A DNA stretch of 64,000 bases from positions 2,098,806 through 2,162,805 of the forward strand of contig JAUICZ010000001.1 in the NCBI GenBank assembly GCA_030429205.1, given 5' to 3'. Below the pieces are notes generated by a model. The model was given only the letters and a program-made list of their open reading frames with translations, was not told the DNA's origin and did not search any database. Positions 1 to 9,002 of the stretch are shown piece by piece (within the stretch, counting starts at the first letter, position 1; every line of letters begins with the position of its first letter). The position numbers were made by a program, and so were the translations under genes. Origin of the DNA: Bacteroidia bacterium. GTDB lineage: Bacteria > Bacteroidota > Bacteroidia > Chitinophagales > Chitinophagaceae.

Positions 1-97
1 TGTAAGCGTTACTCCTTCGCAATGACGAGAGTCGGGTACTCACAGAAATGACCAAGTACTAACAAAGAGCAAAAAGTAAACACATAAATTTATCAAC

Positions 98-487
98 ATG
101 AAACACCTGCTTATCATAATGCTGATATTCTATTCGGTAACAACATCGGCACAGGTACGGCGTGCTTTCACAACAGAGCCACCGAGCTTTTTAAAAGAGA
201 AGCTGATTTTCAAGAAAAACGGAACGTACAGCTATATCTTTCACACCTGCTATTATACCAGGTCTGTAAACGGAACATATATACAAAAGGGAGACAGCAT
301 CGTACTACAGAGTTTTCATATGTCACCGGCATATTCGCCATTTGGCGAAGATACGGCCAACAGTATATGTTGTAACTACGGTAAAATGAAGTACATGATA
401 CTGGGTAAAAAGAAGTTGACATTTGCCGATACAGCGCGCAAACCCAACTACCTTATAAGAAGAACACTCATCAACAGACTTTTTTAA
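98..487 (+). CDS. Small secreted protein of unknown function
   Basis: A 129-residue protein with a clear signal peptide (residues 1-19, ending TSAQ), so it is probably exported. The mature part is short, basic and contains a Cys at about residue 51 and a Cys-Cys pair near residue 92. It alternates short polar and hydrophobic stretches, including a G-T-Y-x-x-K-G-D-S-I-V-L segment of the kind seen in small beta-sheet exported proteins of Bacteroidota. I recognise no family. The neighbour on the right runs in the opposite direction and ends 18 bases away, so this is probably a single-gene unit. Its upstream DNA up to the window edge contains no other gene. Confidence 0.6.
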   Translation: MKHLLIIMLIFYSVTTSAQVRRAFTTEPPSFLKEKLIFKKNGTYSYIFHTCYYTRSVNGTYIQKGDSIVLQSFHMSPAYSPFGEDTANSICCNYGKMKYMILGKKKLTFADTARKPNYLIRRTLINRLF

Positions 488-505
488 AACCAACCACCAT
501 GATAA

Positions 506-748
506 CTAAGTATTACTCCAGTTCACCGTAAATATAAACAGTAGTAACAATGCCAGTAAAAAGTAGAATACGGCTCTGGCTATATTGTAAGCCAATTCGT
601 AACGCTGGTGTTTCTCTGATCCCTTTTGCTGGTTGGCCAAAGACCATTTGCATAATGTTTTTACGATATACATCACCACAACAGCAATGCCCAGCATTAT
701 AAAACCCAGTCCCAATGCCATGCCTCCTTGTAGTAACACAATGTTCAT
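506..748 (-). CDS. Two-helix membrane protein of unknown function
   Basis: An 80-residue protein with two hydrophobic segments (about residues 8-28 and 55-74 from the ATG) separated by a polar, lysine-rich loop. This suggests a small inner-membrane protein with both ends on the same side. I chose the ATG at 748; a GTG at 781 in the same frame would add eleven hydrophobic residues and is the alternative. It converges with the secreted-protein gene on its left. No family is recognised, and its reality rests on the coherent membrane topology and the lack of a competing gene. Confidence 0.5.
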   Translation of the reverse strand: MNIVLLQGGMALGLGFIMLGIAVVVMYIVKTLCKWSLANQQKGSEKHQRYELAYNIARAVFYFLLALLLLFIFTVNWSNT

Positions 749-841
749 AAGTATCACTAAAATAATAAAACCATGAAACACAATCTATTTTCATCCGAAG
801 CCTGGCAGCGCAGTAGTACTGTCGTTGCATCAGTGCGACAC

Positions 842-909
842 CCGATACCGTTGAAGCTTTAGGTATCGGCGCCTTTTCTTTCGTTCTTTCTTTAGGCGAG
901 TAAAGAAAG
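842..909. repeat. Two adjacent palindromic repeats (REP-like)
   Basis: Two perfect stem-loops lie side by side in the 780-1033 intergenic DNA. The first has an 8-bp stem (ccgatacc at 842-849, ggtatcgg at 862-869). The second has a 9-bp stem (ctttcttta at 886-894, taaagaaag at 901-909) around a ggcgag loop. A further partial inverted repeat built on ccctgaatt and aattcaggg brackets about 940-1010. This looks like dispersed palindromic repeat DNA rather than a gene, because no reading frame is kept through it. Confidence 0.5.
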
Positions 910-1033
910 GACAGTAAAAAATATTCATAACGCGAGACCCTGAATTGCGAAGCACTCATTGAGGTAGCTAAAAGACATCGTGAACGAGATAAATAAATTC
1001 AGGGTGACAGATAAGATTTAAAAACCAACCACC

Positions 1034-2026
1034 ATGAATTACAGATACACACTAGAAAAGTATGCAGGTCCTTCGACAAGGTATGCCTGTCCGCAGTGCG
1101 GCATAAAGCGCACCTTCACCCGTTATATAGATACCGAGACCAACCAACACCTGTCTGCCGAGGTAGGGCGTTGCAACCGAGAGCAGAAATGTGGGTATCA
1201 CTACAAGCCCAAACAGTATTTTGCGGATCACCCGGAACAAGTAACACACCCCCAACCCCTCTCAAGAGGGGAGGGCAAGAAACACTTCCCCTCCGAGGAG
1301 GGGTGCAGGGATGGGGCATCTACCATCCACGATACCAAAGCTCAGGAGGTCACTCGCGGCAAGCCACTCGAGACGACGAACATTAATAAACAATCCTTCT
1401 CCACAATGCCACTTAGCACTATGCAAGAGAGTTTCACCCAGTACGATTGTAACCACTTTGTACACTACCTGCGTAACAGGCTGGGGGATGAGCGGGCCTT
1501 TCATCTGGCGAAGCAATACCATGTAGGCACCAGTAATTATTGGGATTGCAGTACCGTTTTCTGGCAGGTAGATGCACAACAACGCATCCGTACGGGCAAG
1601 GTGATGCTGTACAGGCCAGACAATGGCAGGCGCATCAAAACACCCCGCAACTACATCACATGGATGCACAGTGTGCTTAAATGTCAGGACTATCACCTGC
1701 AGCAATGCCTCTTCGGCGAGCACCTGCTCACCGGCAGATGTATGAACATAGGGTTGGTAGAAAGCGAGAAAACAGCCATACTGGCATCGGCACATTTCCC
1801 CGAATATACCTGGCTGGCAACTGGTGGACTTAGTAATATAGGTGCAACGCTGCTCCAAGTGTTAGACGGGCATAACGTCACCCTTTTTCCCGATGCGGGT
1901 GCGGCACATAAATGGGCAGTGCTACAAGGGCAGCTGCGCAAGTGCAGATTGTCTTACCTGCTGGAGCAACACGACGACCTCATCAACAATGGCGACGACC
2001 TTGCCGATGGTTTATTGACTGCTTAG
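1034..2026 (+). CDS. DUF6371-type primase-like zinc finger/toprim protein
   Basis: A 330-residue protein. The N-terminus has four cysteines (C19, C22, C47, C53) spaced like a CHC2-type zinc ribbon of DnaG primases. The C-terminal half has a toprim-like pattern, with VESEKT followed by ATGGLSN and LFPDAGA. This layout matches the DUF6371 family common in Bacteroidota and often linked to mobile DNA. Between the two parts (about residues 72-125) is a low-complexity segment encoded by two perfect GC-rich palindromes, which looks like an in-frame repeat insertion. A DNA-binding or primase-like function is inferred from the domains only. It starts with ATG at 1034 after about 120 bases of repeat-rich DNA. 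Confidence 0.7.
   Translation: MNYRYTLEKYAGPSTRYACPQCGIKRTFTRYIDTETNQHLSAEVGRCNREQKCGYHYKPKQYFADHPEQVTHPQPLSRGEGKKHFPSEEGCRDGASTIHDTKAQEVTRGKPLETTNINKQSFSTMPLSTMQESFTQYDCNHFVHYLRNRLGDERAFHLAKQYHVGTSNYWDCSTVFWQVDAQQRIRTGKVMLYRPDNGRRIKTPRNYITWMHSVLKCQDYHLQQCLFGEHLLTGRCMNIGLVESEKTAILASAHFPEYTWLATGGLSNIGATLLQVLDGHNVTLFPDAGAAHKWAVLQGQLRKCRLSYLLEQHDDLINNGDDLADGLLTA
1256..1303. repeat. Palindromic repeats inside a coding frame
   Basis: Two perfect 7-bp GC-rich stems, each with a 2-base loop, lie 25 bases apart: cccctct/agagggg at 1256-1271 and cccctcc/ggagggg at 1288-1303. Both sit in the reading frame of the DUF6371 gene, which stays open across them. This looks like a mobile palindromic repeat that landed between two domains without destroying the gene. 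Confidence 0.6.
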
Positions 2027-2059
2027 GGATAAACTCTTTATATGTACCTTTAAACTACT

Positions 2060-2782
2060 ATGAAAAGAGTCGCAATAGCATTATCCCTTACATTATTGTC
2101 TATTTGTTCTTGTACTAAAAAAGAAGATGTCTCTAATGTAATTAACATACCTCGAAATGATACAGTAGATAGTAAGGCTTTGGGTTTTGATATTATTCCT
2201 TCAAAAAATGTGGTATGGAAGATTCATTTTCAGGGAGTAGATAATATGTCTGGTTTTGATACAAACGGACACTTTTATAATGTTATAAAGTCAACAGGGT
2301 TAGATACGATCATTAATAATTATAAGTACAATGTTTATGATTTTGAAAATACGTTTATTAATACTCCTAAGAATCAAAACTTCACAACAAGAGGCAGGGC
2401 GTATACAAGGTATGACAGTACGACAAAAAAGTTAATTTGTAGTACATGGGTAGGCAACACATTTAGGGGAGATAGGCTCAATATGCATAATGATCTAGAT
2501 AGTGTTGTAGGAACTATAACAGATTGTGGAACTAAGTTCTTTCAATCAAAAGTGGTTTATGGGGACTCTATAAAAGTAAGTGGAGTTAATTTGCCTTGTT
2601 TGTATATGCTTTACAATGGGCAAAAGTATTTCTATCAAGCAAAAGGAGTAGGAGCATTTTGGAGTCTCATGAGTGGGGTTGGTTGTCCATCGCAATCAAT
2701 ATCAGGTAATGCAGGTGTAATAAGGTCATTTAGTTTTATGTACGGTTCAGACAGCTTATACTTTGAATATCCGAGTTTATAA
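2060..2782 (+). CDS. Putative lipoprotein of unknown function
   Basis: A 240-residue protein that starts with a lipoprotein signal: a hydrophobic core followed by SICSCTKKED, with the lipobox cysteine at about residue 18. It is therefore probably anchored to the outer or inner membrane. The rest is rich in Asn, Tyr, Ser and Thr and probably beta-structured, and contains a few scattered cysteines (around residues 110, 151, 175 and 208). I recognise no domain. The gene follows the DUF6371 gene by 33 bases in the same direction. Its DNA is visibly more AT-rich than that of its left neighbour, which may mean separate origins. Confidence 0.6.
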   Translation: MKRVAIALSLTLLSICSCTKKEDVSNVINIPRNDTVDSKALGFDIIPSKNVVWKIHFQGVDNMSGFDTNGHFYNVIKSTGLDTIINNYKYNVYDFENTFINTPKNQNFTTRGRAYTRYDSTTKKLICSTWVGNTFRGDRLNMHNDLDSVVGTITDCGTKFFQSKVVYGDSIKVSGVNLPCLYMLYNGQKYFYQAKGVGAFWSLMSGVGCPSQSISGNAGVIRSFSFMYGSDSLYFEYPSL

Positions 2783-2901
2783 TATCCACACTTATTAAGC
2801 ATCGATAAATATATAACTGAAATTAGTTGAAAGAGTGCTGTTTGTTCTCTTATATTACTGATTATTAGCTGATTAGGAGTGTTTACCTTACACCTTTCTA
2901 C

Positions 2902-3813
2902 TTAGCCCTTCAACAGTGCTGCAGCCTGTAATATGCTGTTGGGGATGTTATATTCCTGATGTAGCTCTTTCATCTTCTTGTAAAACGCAACTCTATAATA
3001 TTCAGGTAGTTCTGTGTTGTAGCTAAATAGTTTTTTATACCTGTCCAGTAGTTGTGGGTAGTGCTTGGCAATGGCGTTCATCATCAGTACACGGCTATCG
3101 GCCTTTGTGTTGCCAAACAGGGTGATGGTGGCGGGCAGCAGGTAGTGTGCCCCGTGTTCTTTAAAGGTGGAAAAGAGTAGTTGCAGGTTTGCTGCCGTAT
3201 CAGATATGTAGGGTATCAATGGCATCATACTCACCCCTGTTAAGAATCCTTCTTTTATGGTTTGGTCCATGGCAGCCAGTCTATCAGTTGGGCTGGTTGC
3301 TCCGGGTTCAAATATCTTACCTACTGTATCATCTAAAGTAGAGAATGAGAAAGACGTTATAACTCCTTGATTTATTTTATTTTGTAAGTCTGTTGGCAAT
3401 ATAGCGGTCTTGTTTATCTGGTGTAATAGGTCAAAGTCCCGAACGATCATGTCAGACTTGGTGATGATGTGTACAGGAAACTTGTATTTAGCTATAAGCT
3501 CCAGTGCAGCACGGGTTAGCTGGTACTTTTCTTCTATCTGCAGGTAGGGGTCTGTAGCCGATGAGAGTACTATATAGCCGTATTGACCCTTTTTGGCTCT
3601 GTTGTGTAGTTGCCGTTCTAATATCTCTATCGCATTGATCTTGACAGATAAGCTCTGTTCCAGGTTGCTACCATATTTGCTGCCACGTATGTAGCAGTAC
3701 AGGCAGTTGAAGGAGCAGCTGCTATACATGTTCACCGTATAGTCGTCCAGAAACCAAGAGTCTCTCTTCTTGGTCTTGTTCAAAACGCTCTTTACCTCAA
3801 CCTCTTTTGGCAT
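2902..3813 (-). CDS. SPL-family radical SAM protein
   Basis: A 303-residue radical S-adenosylmethionine enzyme. The [4Fe-4S]-binding cysteines C33, C37 and C40 are in the sequence CSFNCLYCY. The family resembles the spore-photoproduct-lyase-like radical SAM proteins that are widespread outside spore formers; an LSSATDPYLQ segment (about residues 82-91) and a late TITLFGN segment fit that group. The substrate is unknown. The start overlaps the end of the upstream AlkD-like gene by 17 bases, so the two are probably translated from one message. That pairing suggests a DNA-repair role, which is inference. Confidence 0.75.
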   Translation of the reverse strand: MPKEVEVKSVLNKTKKRDSWFLDDYTVNMYSSCSFNCLYCYIRGSKYGSNLEQSLSVKINAIEILERQLHNRAKKGQYGYIVLSSATDPYLQIEEKYQLTRAALELIAKYKFPVHIITKSDMIVRDFDLLHQINKTAILPTDLQNKINQGVITSFSFSTLDDTVGKIFEPGATSPTDRLAAMDQTIKEGFLTGVSMMPLIPYISDTAANLQLLFSTFKEHGAHYLLPATITLFGNTKADSRVLMMNAIAKHYPQLLDRYKKLFSYNTELPEYYRVAFYKKMKELHQEYNIPNSILQAAALLKG

Positions 3814-4519
3814 AGTTGTTCCTGTTTAGTCCAATCTCAATCTTTTTTCTAAACCAATTTTCAACTTTCTGTTTATCATTTATTTGTGTGTTGTACTTGA
3901 ATATAATTTTAGGATGAAACTTAGCCGTTGTCTTAGCAGCCCAGCCCACACCTTGCCTTATTTCTTTGTCTTTGGTGTTGGCCATTGTCAGCAGCAGGGC
4001 AAATATCTTATCGGTGTCTTTTGCGGGCAAGCCCTTCTTAATGGCATAGTGGCTACCAGCTCCTAAAGAACGTATTACCCAATTGCTATTATGTTGGGAT
4101 AGGTCTTTAATGATGGGTATGGTTTTCTGCGGATGGTGTAACAGGGCATAACCGTAAGTTCGCTCACCGATGATGTCGCACACATACCATATATCAGCTA
4201 ATGATATATAATGAGTAGCCATTTGTAAAGATTCCTCAAAATGATGCGATAGCCTTTTTTGTAATATAATGCCGATGAGCACATTACCCCCAATGGTTTT
4301 TAGTGCCTCTATAGTAGTACAAAGGTTAATATGTTCTTCTTTGGGCAGGTGCTCATATAATAAAGCTCCTGCATATTCCAGCAGAGGAAACTTTATCTTA
4401 TTTTCTAATATTCGCTGATGTACTGCTGCAACGCATGATGATAATCCACCATCTTTATAAGCGGTCAGGCAGTGTTCAATCTCCTCTTTTACTATCGGCT
4501 TGCGTGTGACGGTTTTCAT
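3797..4519 (-). CDS. AlkD-like HEAT-repeat DNA alkylation repair protein
   Basis: A 240-residue all-helical protein whose C-terminal half resembles the DNA alkylation repair (AlkD/AlkC-type) HEAT-repeat family. The NWVIRSLGAG segment and the later RQGVGWAAKTTAKFHP segment correspond to the paired helices near the active site in AlkD. Such enzymes remove alkylated bases by glycosylase chemistry. I start at the ATG at 4519; a TTG at 4552 would add eleven residues of poor quality. The downstream radical SAM gene overlaps by 17 bases. Catalytic residues cannot be assigned with confidence by eye. Confidence 0.6.
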   Translation of the reverse strand: MKTVTRKPIVKEEIEHCLTAYKDGGLSSCVAAVHQRILENKIKFPLLEYAGALLYEHLPKEEHINLCTTIEALKTIGGNVLIGIILQKRLSHHFEESLQMATHYISLADIWYVCDIIGERTYGYALLHHPQKTIPIIKDLSQHNSNWVIRSLGAGSHYAIKKGLPAKDTDKIFALLLTMANTKDKEIRQGVGWAAKTTAKFHPKIIFKYNTQINDKQKVENWFRKKIEIGLNRNNYAKRG

Positions 4520-4623
4520 AATAGGGTTCAATTTACGAGATGCAAATGACAACCCTATGTCAACAGACGCTAACTGGTCACCCGTAAAATATTAATATGA
4601 TAAAACCATATGTGTGTATGTTG

Positions 4624-4797
4624 TTACCCTTTTATCATAGCCTGCGCAAATATCACACTTACATTACCACCTTCGGCGTCGTTATTGTTCAGCGATGTGG
4701 TAACGCCACCCTGTAGTTTCCAGCCCTGTGTTAGTAGTTCGTTTACTTTAGTTTCCAGCGTCTGTGCGGTATCTCCGTATGCAACTTTGTACTCCAT
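4624..4797 (-). CDS. DUF1737 small protein
   Basis: A 57-residue protein that begins MEYKVAYGDT and ends FAQAMIKG. The pattern 'E-x-K-V-N-E-L-L-x-Q-G-W-K-L-Q-G-G-V' followed by a short loop and a terminal F-x-Q-A-M-I-K matches the DUF1737 family, small proteins of about 55-65 residues with one helix and a sheet. Function unknown. It stands alone between two minus-strand genes, 66 bases before the lipoprotein gene's stop codon. Confidence 0.8.
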   Translation of the reverse strand: MEYKVAYGDTAQTLETKVNELLTQGWKLQGGVTTSLNNNDAEGGNVSVIFAQAMIKG

Positions 4798-4863
4798 TTT
4801 CTGTTGTATTTAATCGCCTCAAATTACAACATAGAAATTAGAAAAGCTTATTAGTTGCAGATA

Positions 4864-5346
4864 CTATTTCAGTGTATTTACGGTATGTTTTACCTTTTCG
4901 GCAAATGCCTTTACCTCCTCAGGCATAGCATCGGTACACTCCTCAAAAGTCCAGTTGTAGGTAGTGCCGTTAATTACAGCGGTTACTTTGCTAAAACTAC
5001 AGTCTGCAATATTTGGGTCGCGGTATTGTGCTCCATTTTGCTCTAAAATGGTAGAGGGTACTTCTGTAAGTATAGATTTTACTTGGTTGTATTTGTCGGC
5101 ACTTAGCTGATAATCGTAATTAAGGCTGCTGGGGTTGCTGCCCGGTTTGTCTGCTGCTGTGTCTTGGTAAGCACCCGATTGGTCGATATGGAAAAAGTAG
5201 AGTAATGTGCCTGTCGGTGCAAAACCCGGGTGGCGTGCTATGGTAATACTTTCTGCAGTAGCAAATGTTACTTGATTGTCTTTCCTTTTGCAAGAAGCTG
5301 CAACGCATAATACGGCGATGAAGCTTAGGATTAAATAGGATCTCAT
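4864..5346 (-). CDS. Putative lipoprotein of unknown function
   Basis: A 160-residue protein with a lipoprotein signal peptide; the lipobox cysteine follows CVAAS at residue 19. The mature part has a beta-rich N-terminus containing GTLLYFFHIDQSG and a C-terminal helix (VKAFAEKVKHTV). Three further cysteines are spread over the second half. I recognise no family. It is separated from the next minus-strand gene by about 60 bases, so co-transcription is possible but not shown. Confidence 0.6.
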   Translation of the reverse strand: MRSYLILSFIAVLCVAASCKRKDNQVTFATAESITIARHPGFAPTGTLLYFFHIDQSGAYQDTAADKPGSNPSSLNYDYQLSADKYNQVKSILTEVPSTILEQNGAQYRDPNIADCSFSKVTAVINGTTYNWTFEECTDAMPEEVKAFAEKVKHTVNTLK

Positions 5347-5408
5347 AATAAGTGTTATTGATTGGTTTAAAAATATACGTCAGCAAGCATTATGCCAGAT
5401 GTATCGGT

Positions 5409-5945
5409 TTATTCTGTGTTTCTTGTGTTTTGATATTTGCGATTACTTTCTTCTTTCATACTCAGTAAATAGTCATCAGGTGTTATGGTTGCAGAGGTGA
5501 TGTAATTACCGTTTTTGTCGTAGTAAATATTCTTAACGTCACAACGGTTTTTATAAGCAAAGTTGAATCTGAAATTATCTCTCATGTTTTCAATCATGTC
5601 CTCTCTGGTAATTTCTTTAAACAAAACAGTATCTGTTTTTAAGAATAGGCTTCTTCCGAAAAGTGTGGTATCAGAAATGTTAACGCTGGTGTCATGTATG
5701 TCATAATCCAGTAGAGAGATGTGGTAAACAAGCATCCTCCCTTTTTCAGCACTCAGGCTATCTTCTCTGGTAAATTCATCCATCATCTGTGGTTCATCCA
5801 TATTTATCTCTTCAATCAGCTCTGCAAGTCTGCGATCTACACGCTCATCTGATGGAAAGTTGAAATAGATAATATATGCTGCGCATAGAAGCATCACCAG
5901 TACTATAAATATTACAAAGTTTCTTTTTCGTTTCTTGTAACTCAT
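5409..5945 (-). CDS. Single-pass membrane-anchored protein of unknown function
   Basis: A 178-residue protein with a basic start (MSYKKRKRN) followed by one transmembrane helix (about residues 10-28). This arrangement puts the remaining 150 residues in the periplasm. The soluble part is acidic at first (repeated E and D, about residues 35-65) and then contains a short Asp/Ser/Thr-rich beta region. No domain is recognised. The gene is divergent from htpG, with about 160 bases between them that hold the promoters for both. Confidence 0.55.
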   Translation of the reverse strand: MSYKKRKRNFVIFIVLVMLLCAAYIIYFNFPSDERVDRRLAELIEEINMDEPQMMDEFTREDSLSAEKGRMLVYHISLLDYDIHDTSVNISDTTLFGRSLFLKTDTVLFKEITREDMIENMRDNFRFNFAYKNRCDVKNIYYDKNGNYITSATITPDDYLLSMKEESNRKYQNTRNTE

Positions 5946-6103
5946 ATCAGGGTATTCTGGTTATCCAAATATACTCATCTATAGTATGTCCTGACAAGAT
6001 ATAGCAGCCAATCTTTACATTTTTCGCTGTCATTTTGACACAGATATACGCGCTGGAATGGTGATTGCTATCTGTAGTGCAGAAAGTAAAAAGTAAAATT
6101 AAG

Positions 6104-7990
6104 ATGCAAGAGAAAGGAACTATTTCGATACACACGGAGAATATATTCCCCATCATTAAGAAGTTTCTCTATTCAGACAACGAGATCTTCTTACGCGAGT
6201 TGGTAGCCAATGCTACAGACGCTACACAAAAACTAAAAAGGCTGGCTTCTTTAGGTGAGTTTAAAGGAGAATTGCCGGAGGCGATCATCAACGTATCGCT
6301 GGATGCAGATAAAAAGACCATCACCATATCGGATAACGGTATCGGTATGACGGCAGAAGAGATCAAAAAGTACATCAACCAAATAGCCTTTTCGGGTGCT
6401 ACAGAGTTTGTAGAGAAGTTTAAAGAGGCGAAAGATGCTAATGAGATCATAGGTAAGTTTGGTTTAGGGTTCTACTCGGCCTTTATGGTGGCAGACAGGG
6501 TAGAGATCAACACACTATCGTACCAAGAGGGTTCAGAAGCTGCTCGTTGGGATTGTGATGGTACAACGGAGTTCGAGATAACTGCAGGTGAAAGAGATAC
6601 GGTAGGTACAGACATTATACTACACGTAAACGAAGAGAGCAGCGAGTTTTTAGACGAGCACAGACTACAGCAGATACTGGATAAGCACTGCCGTTTCTTG
6701 CCGATACCTGTAAAGTTTGGTACACGTACAGAGCAAGTGCCTGATGGTGAGGACGAAGAGGGTAAGCCAAAATACAAGTCGGTAGAGGTAGATAATATAG
6801 TGAACAACACTACACCTATCTGGACAAAAGCACCGTCTGAACTGAAGGACGAAGATTACCTGAACTTCTACAGAGAGTTGTACCCGATGACGGAAGACCC
6901 GCTTTTCTGGATACACCTGAATGTAGACTATCCGTTTAACCTAACGGGGGTATTGTACTTCCCTAAGTTGAAGGACGACTTCAGCATGATGCAGCAGAAC
7001 AAGATCAAGTTGTTCTCTCGTCAGGTGTTTATTACAGACGAAGTGAAGGAGATCGTACCTGAGTTCTTAATGTTACTACATGGTGTTATCGACTCTCCGG
7101 ATATTCCGTTGAACGTATCGCGTAGTTTCTTACAGAGCGATGGTAATGTGAAGAAGATCAACACTTACATTACTAAAAAGGTAGCAGATAAACTGGGCGA
7201 GCTGTTCAAGAACGATAGAGAAGGATATCAGAAGAAGTGGAGCGACATTGGTTTGTTTGTGAAGTATGGTATGGTGACAGACGAGAAGTTTTACGACAAG
7301 GCAAAAGACTATGCATTGCTAGAGAATGTGAAGCATGAGTTCTTTACCCTGGATGAGTATAAAGAGAAGGTAGCACCGGTGCAAACAGATAAAGATGAGC
7401 AGTTGGTATACTTGTATGCTAACGAGCCTGAGAAGCAGAACTTCCAGATACAGGCAGCAGAGAAAAAGGGCTACGATACATTGTTAATGAACTCTCCGAT
7501 AGACAACCACTTTGTAGGTTTCTTAGAGCATAAACTGGAGAAGATATCACTGAAGCGTGTAGATAGCGATGTGATAGATAACCTGATCAAGAAGACAGAC
7601 GCGGTAGCTCATGCGCTGACTGAAGATGAGACCCAAAAGGTACAGGAGATATTCGACAAGGCGATACATAAAGACAGTATGAAGGTAGAAGTAGAGAGTA
7701 TTAGTGCAGATGAGTTGCCTGTTACTGTTACTATGGACGAGATGACACGCCGCATGCAGGATATGGCTAAGATGAATCCGAACATGGCTATGTTTGGTGC
7801 TATGCCTGAAAGTTATAAAGTAGGGGTGAACGGTAATCACGAGTTGATCAGCCGTATACTAAAAGCTGGTAGTGAAGAAGAACAAGTGAAGATAGCCCGC
7901 CATGCATACGACCTTGCATTACTATCTCAAGACATGTTGAAAGGCGAAGAGCTGACCAACTTCCTGAACCGTAGTGTGAGCATGATGTAA
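6104..7990 (+). CDS. htpG: Molecular chaperone HtpG (Hsp90)
   Basis: A 628-residue Hsp90. The N-terminal GHKL ATPase domain shows all hallmark motifs: LRELVANATDAT (catalytic Glu and the conserved Asn), DNGIGMT, and GKFGLGFYSAFMVAD. The middle domain contains the conserved IPLNVSRSFLQ segment, and the C-terminal dimerisation domain ends near FLNRSVSMM. Length matches the bacterial family. I chose the ATG at 6104 because the family begins just before the GTISIHTENIFPII segment; an upstream TTG at 6065 would add thirteen unrelated residues. It is a single gene followed by a strong terminator. Confidence 0.97.
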   Translation: MQEKGTISIHTENIFPIIKKFLYSDNEIFLRELVANATDATQKLKRLASLGEFKGELPEAIINVSLDADKKTITISDNGIGMTAEEIKKYINQIAFSGATEFVEKFKEAKDANEIIGKFGLGFYSAFMVADRVEINTLSYQEGSEAARWDCDGTTEFEITAGERDTVGTDIILHVNEESSEFLDEHRLQQILDKHCRFLPIPVKFGTRTEQVPDGEDEEGKPKYKSVEVDNIVNNTTPIWTKAPSELKDEDYLNFYRELYPMTEDPLFWIHLNVDYPFNLTGVLYFPKLKDDFSMMQQNKIKLFSRQVFITDEVKEIVPEFLMLLHGVIDSPDIPLNVSRSFLQSDGNVKKINTYITKKVADKLGELFKNDREGYQKKWSDIGLFVKYGMVTDEKFYDKAKDYALLENVKHEFFTLDEYKEKVAPVQTDKDEQLVYLYANEPEKQNFQIQAAEKKGYDTLLMNSPIDNHFVGFLEHKLEKISLKRVDSDVIDNLIKKTDAVAHALTEDETQKVQEIFDKAIHKDSMKVEVESISADELPVTVTMDEMTRRMQDMAKMNPNMAMFGAMPESYKVGVNGNHELISRILKAGSEEEQVKIARHAYDLALLSQDMLKGEELTNFLNRSVSMM

Positions 7991-8011
7991 GTCTATTTCA
8001 TATGATAATAA

Positions 8012-8042
8012 AAAAGGGTGCCGATTTATTCAGCACCCTTTT
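8012..8042. terminator. Bidirectional terminator after htpG
   Basis: A perfect 10-bp stem (aaaagggtgc at 8012-8021, gcaccctttt at 8033-8042) with an 11-base loop and A/T runs on both sides. It sits between the convergent htpG and a minus-strand lipoprotein gene and can serve both. Confidence 0.85.
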
Positions 8043-8061
8043 TGTTTATATATAGAGTCGA

Positions 8062-8919
8062 TTATTTCAAGTTGATCGAAGTAGTCATAGTATAGTAGTT
8101 GCCCACTCCGTTTTGGTCTTGCGCATAGTAGTTGATGGTGATCGTTCCTTTCTCAGGATCTATAGTACCGGTACCACTCATGTCATAATCTTTATATGCC
8201 ACAGTGCTGCTTAACCTGCGTCCCTGGATTCTTTGGTCTGGTACAGTTACAGTACGTTTAGCACAGTTGGTAATCAAATACAGGCCTTTGTTGTAGCTGA
8301 TAAAAGGAGTACCGCTACTGTCTTCCTGCATAAACAGGTTGTCTATCATTACCACATTCTTTTTCGTGCTGCTGTCATACTTAGATGTCATGTTGCTTTG
8401 GCTGTATATAACAGTTTTGCTGTCTTTCTTAGTCGTAGTAAAGCTTTTAGTAACGGCATTTGGTAAGAAGGAGTCGCAATCCAGCTTATCTACAATAGTT
8501 AGTTGCAAGTTATATTCTCTTGTTTTACCATCCTGAGATAAACCTGTTAACGTAATTGGGTAAGAACCCGGATCAGCCAATGTAGTACTAATGCTCATGG
8601 TTGTAGCAAAGCCAGGGATACCTGCTTTGGGGCTAAAACTGGCATAACAATATTTAGGCAAACCGGTGATCATTAAAGACACCTTTTTCTGCTGTCCGCC
8701 TACAAACTCAAGTTGTATGGGGATGTTAATGCTGTTCTTATTACCGATAGTAATATCCGATAATCCGTTAATGATATATGTCCTGTCTGTATTGTCTACA
8801 GGAGGGTTGGGGTTAGTGGGGTTGTTTGTTGTGTTCTTTCCGGGAACAATATTTTCTTTCTCTTTACAAGCCGAAAAAGTAAATACCAGTAATGCTGTAA
8901 TCAATAAGTAATGCTTCAT
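8062..8919 (-). CDS. Lipoprotein with a BACON/Ig-like domain region
   Basis: A 285-residue lipoprotein; the signal peptide ends FTFSACKEKE with the lipobox cysteine at residue 18. A flexible Asn/Pro/Thr-rich linker (about residues 27-45) follows, typical of surface lipoproteins. Residues 50-150 look like an Ig-like or BACON-type beta sandwich (LPKYCYASFSPKAG, then DPGSYPITLTGLS). The rest resembles small beta-sheet domains common in surface lipoproteins. Function unknown; a carbohydrate- or host/surface-binding role is only a guess. It ends at the shared terminator after htpG. Confidence 0.6.
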   Translation of the reverse strand: MKHYLLITALLVFTFSACKEKENIVPGKNTTNNPTNPNPPVDNTDRTYIINGLSDITIGNKNSINIPIQLEFVGGQQKKVSLMITGLPKYCYASFSPKAGIPGFATTMSISTTLADPGSYPITLTGLSQDGKTREYNLQLTIVDKLDCDSFLPNAVTKSFTTTKKDSKTVIYSQSNMTSKYDSSTKKNVVMIDNLFMQEDSSGTPFISYNKGLYLITNCAKRTVTVPDQRIQGRRLSSTVAYKDYDMSGTGTIDPEKGTITINYYAQDQNGVGNYYTMTTSINLK

Positions 8920-9002
8920 AATTATCTAGTTGTGGCATGAATATTACAAAAACATTACCTGTTTTTATTAATAAAGTGTATTAAGTTTTGTAAAGGTGTG
9001 TG

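Noticed and set aside
513-959. A 148-residue frame overlapping the 506-748 gene
   Set aside because: It runs through the palindromic repeats and has no membrane or domain pattern.
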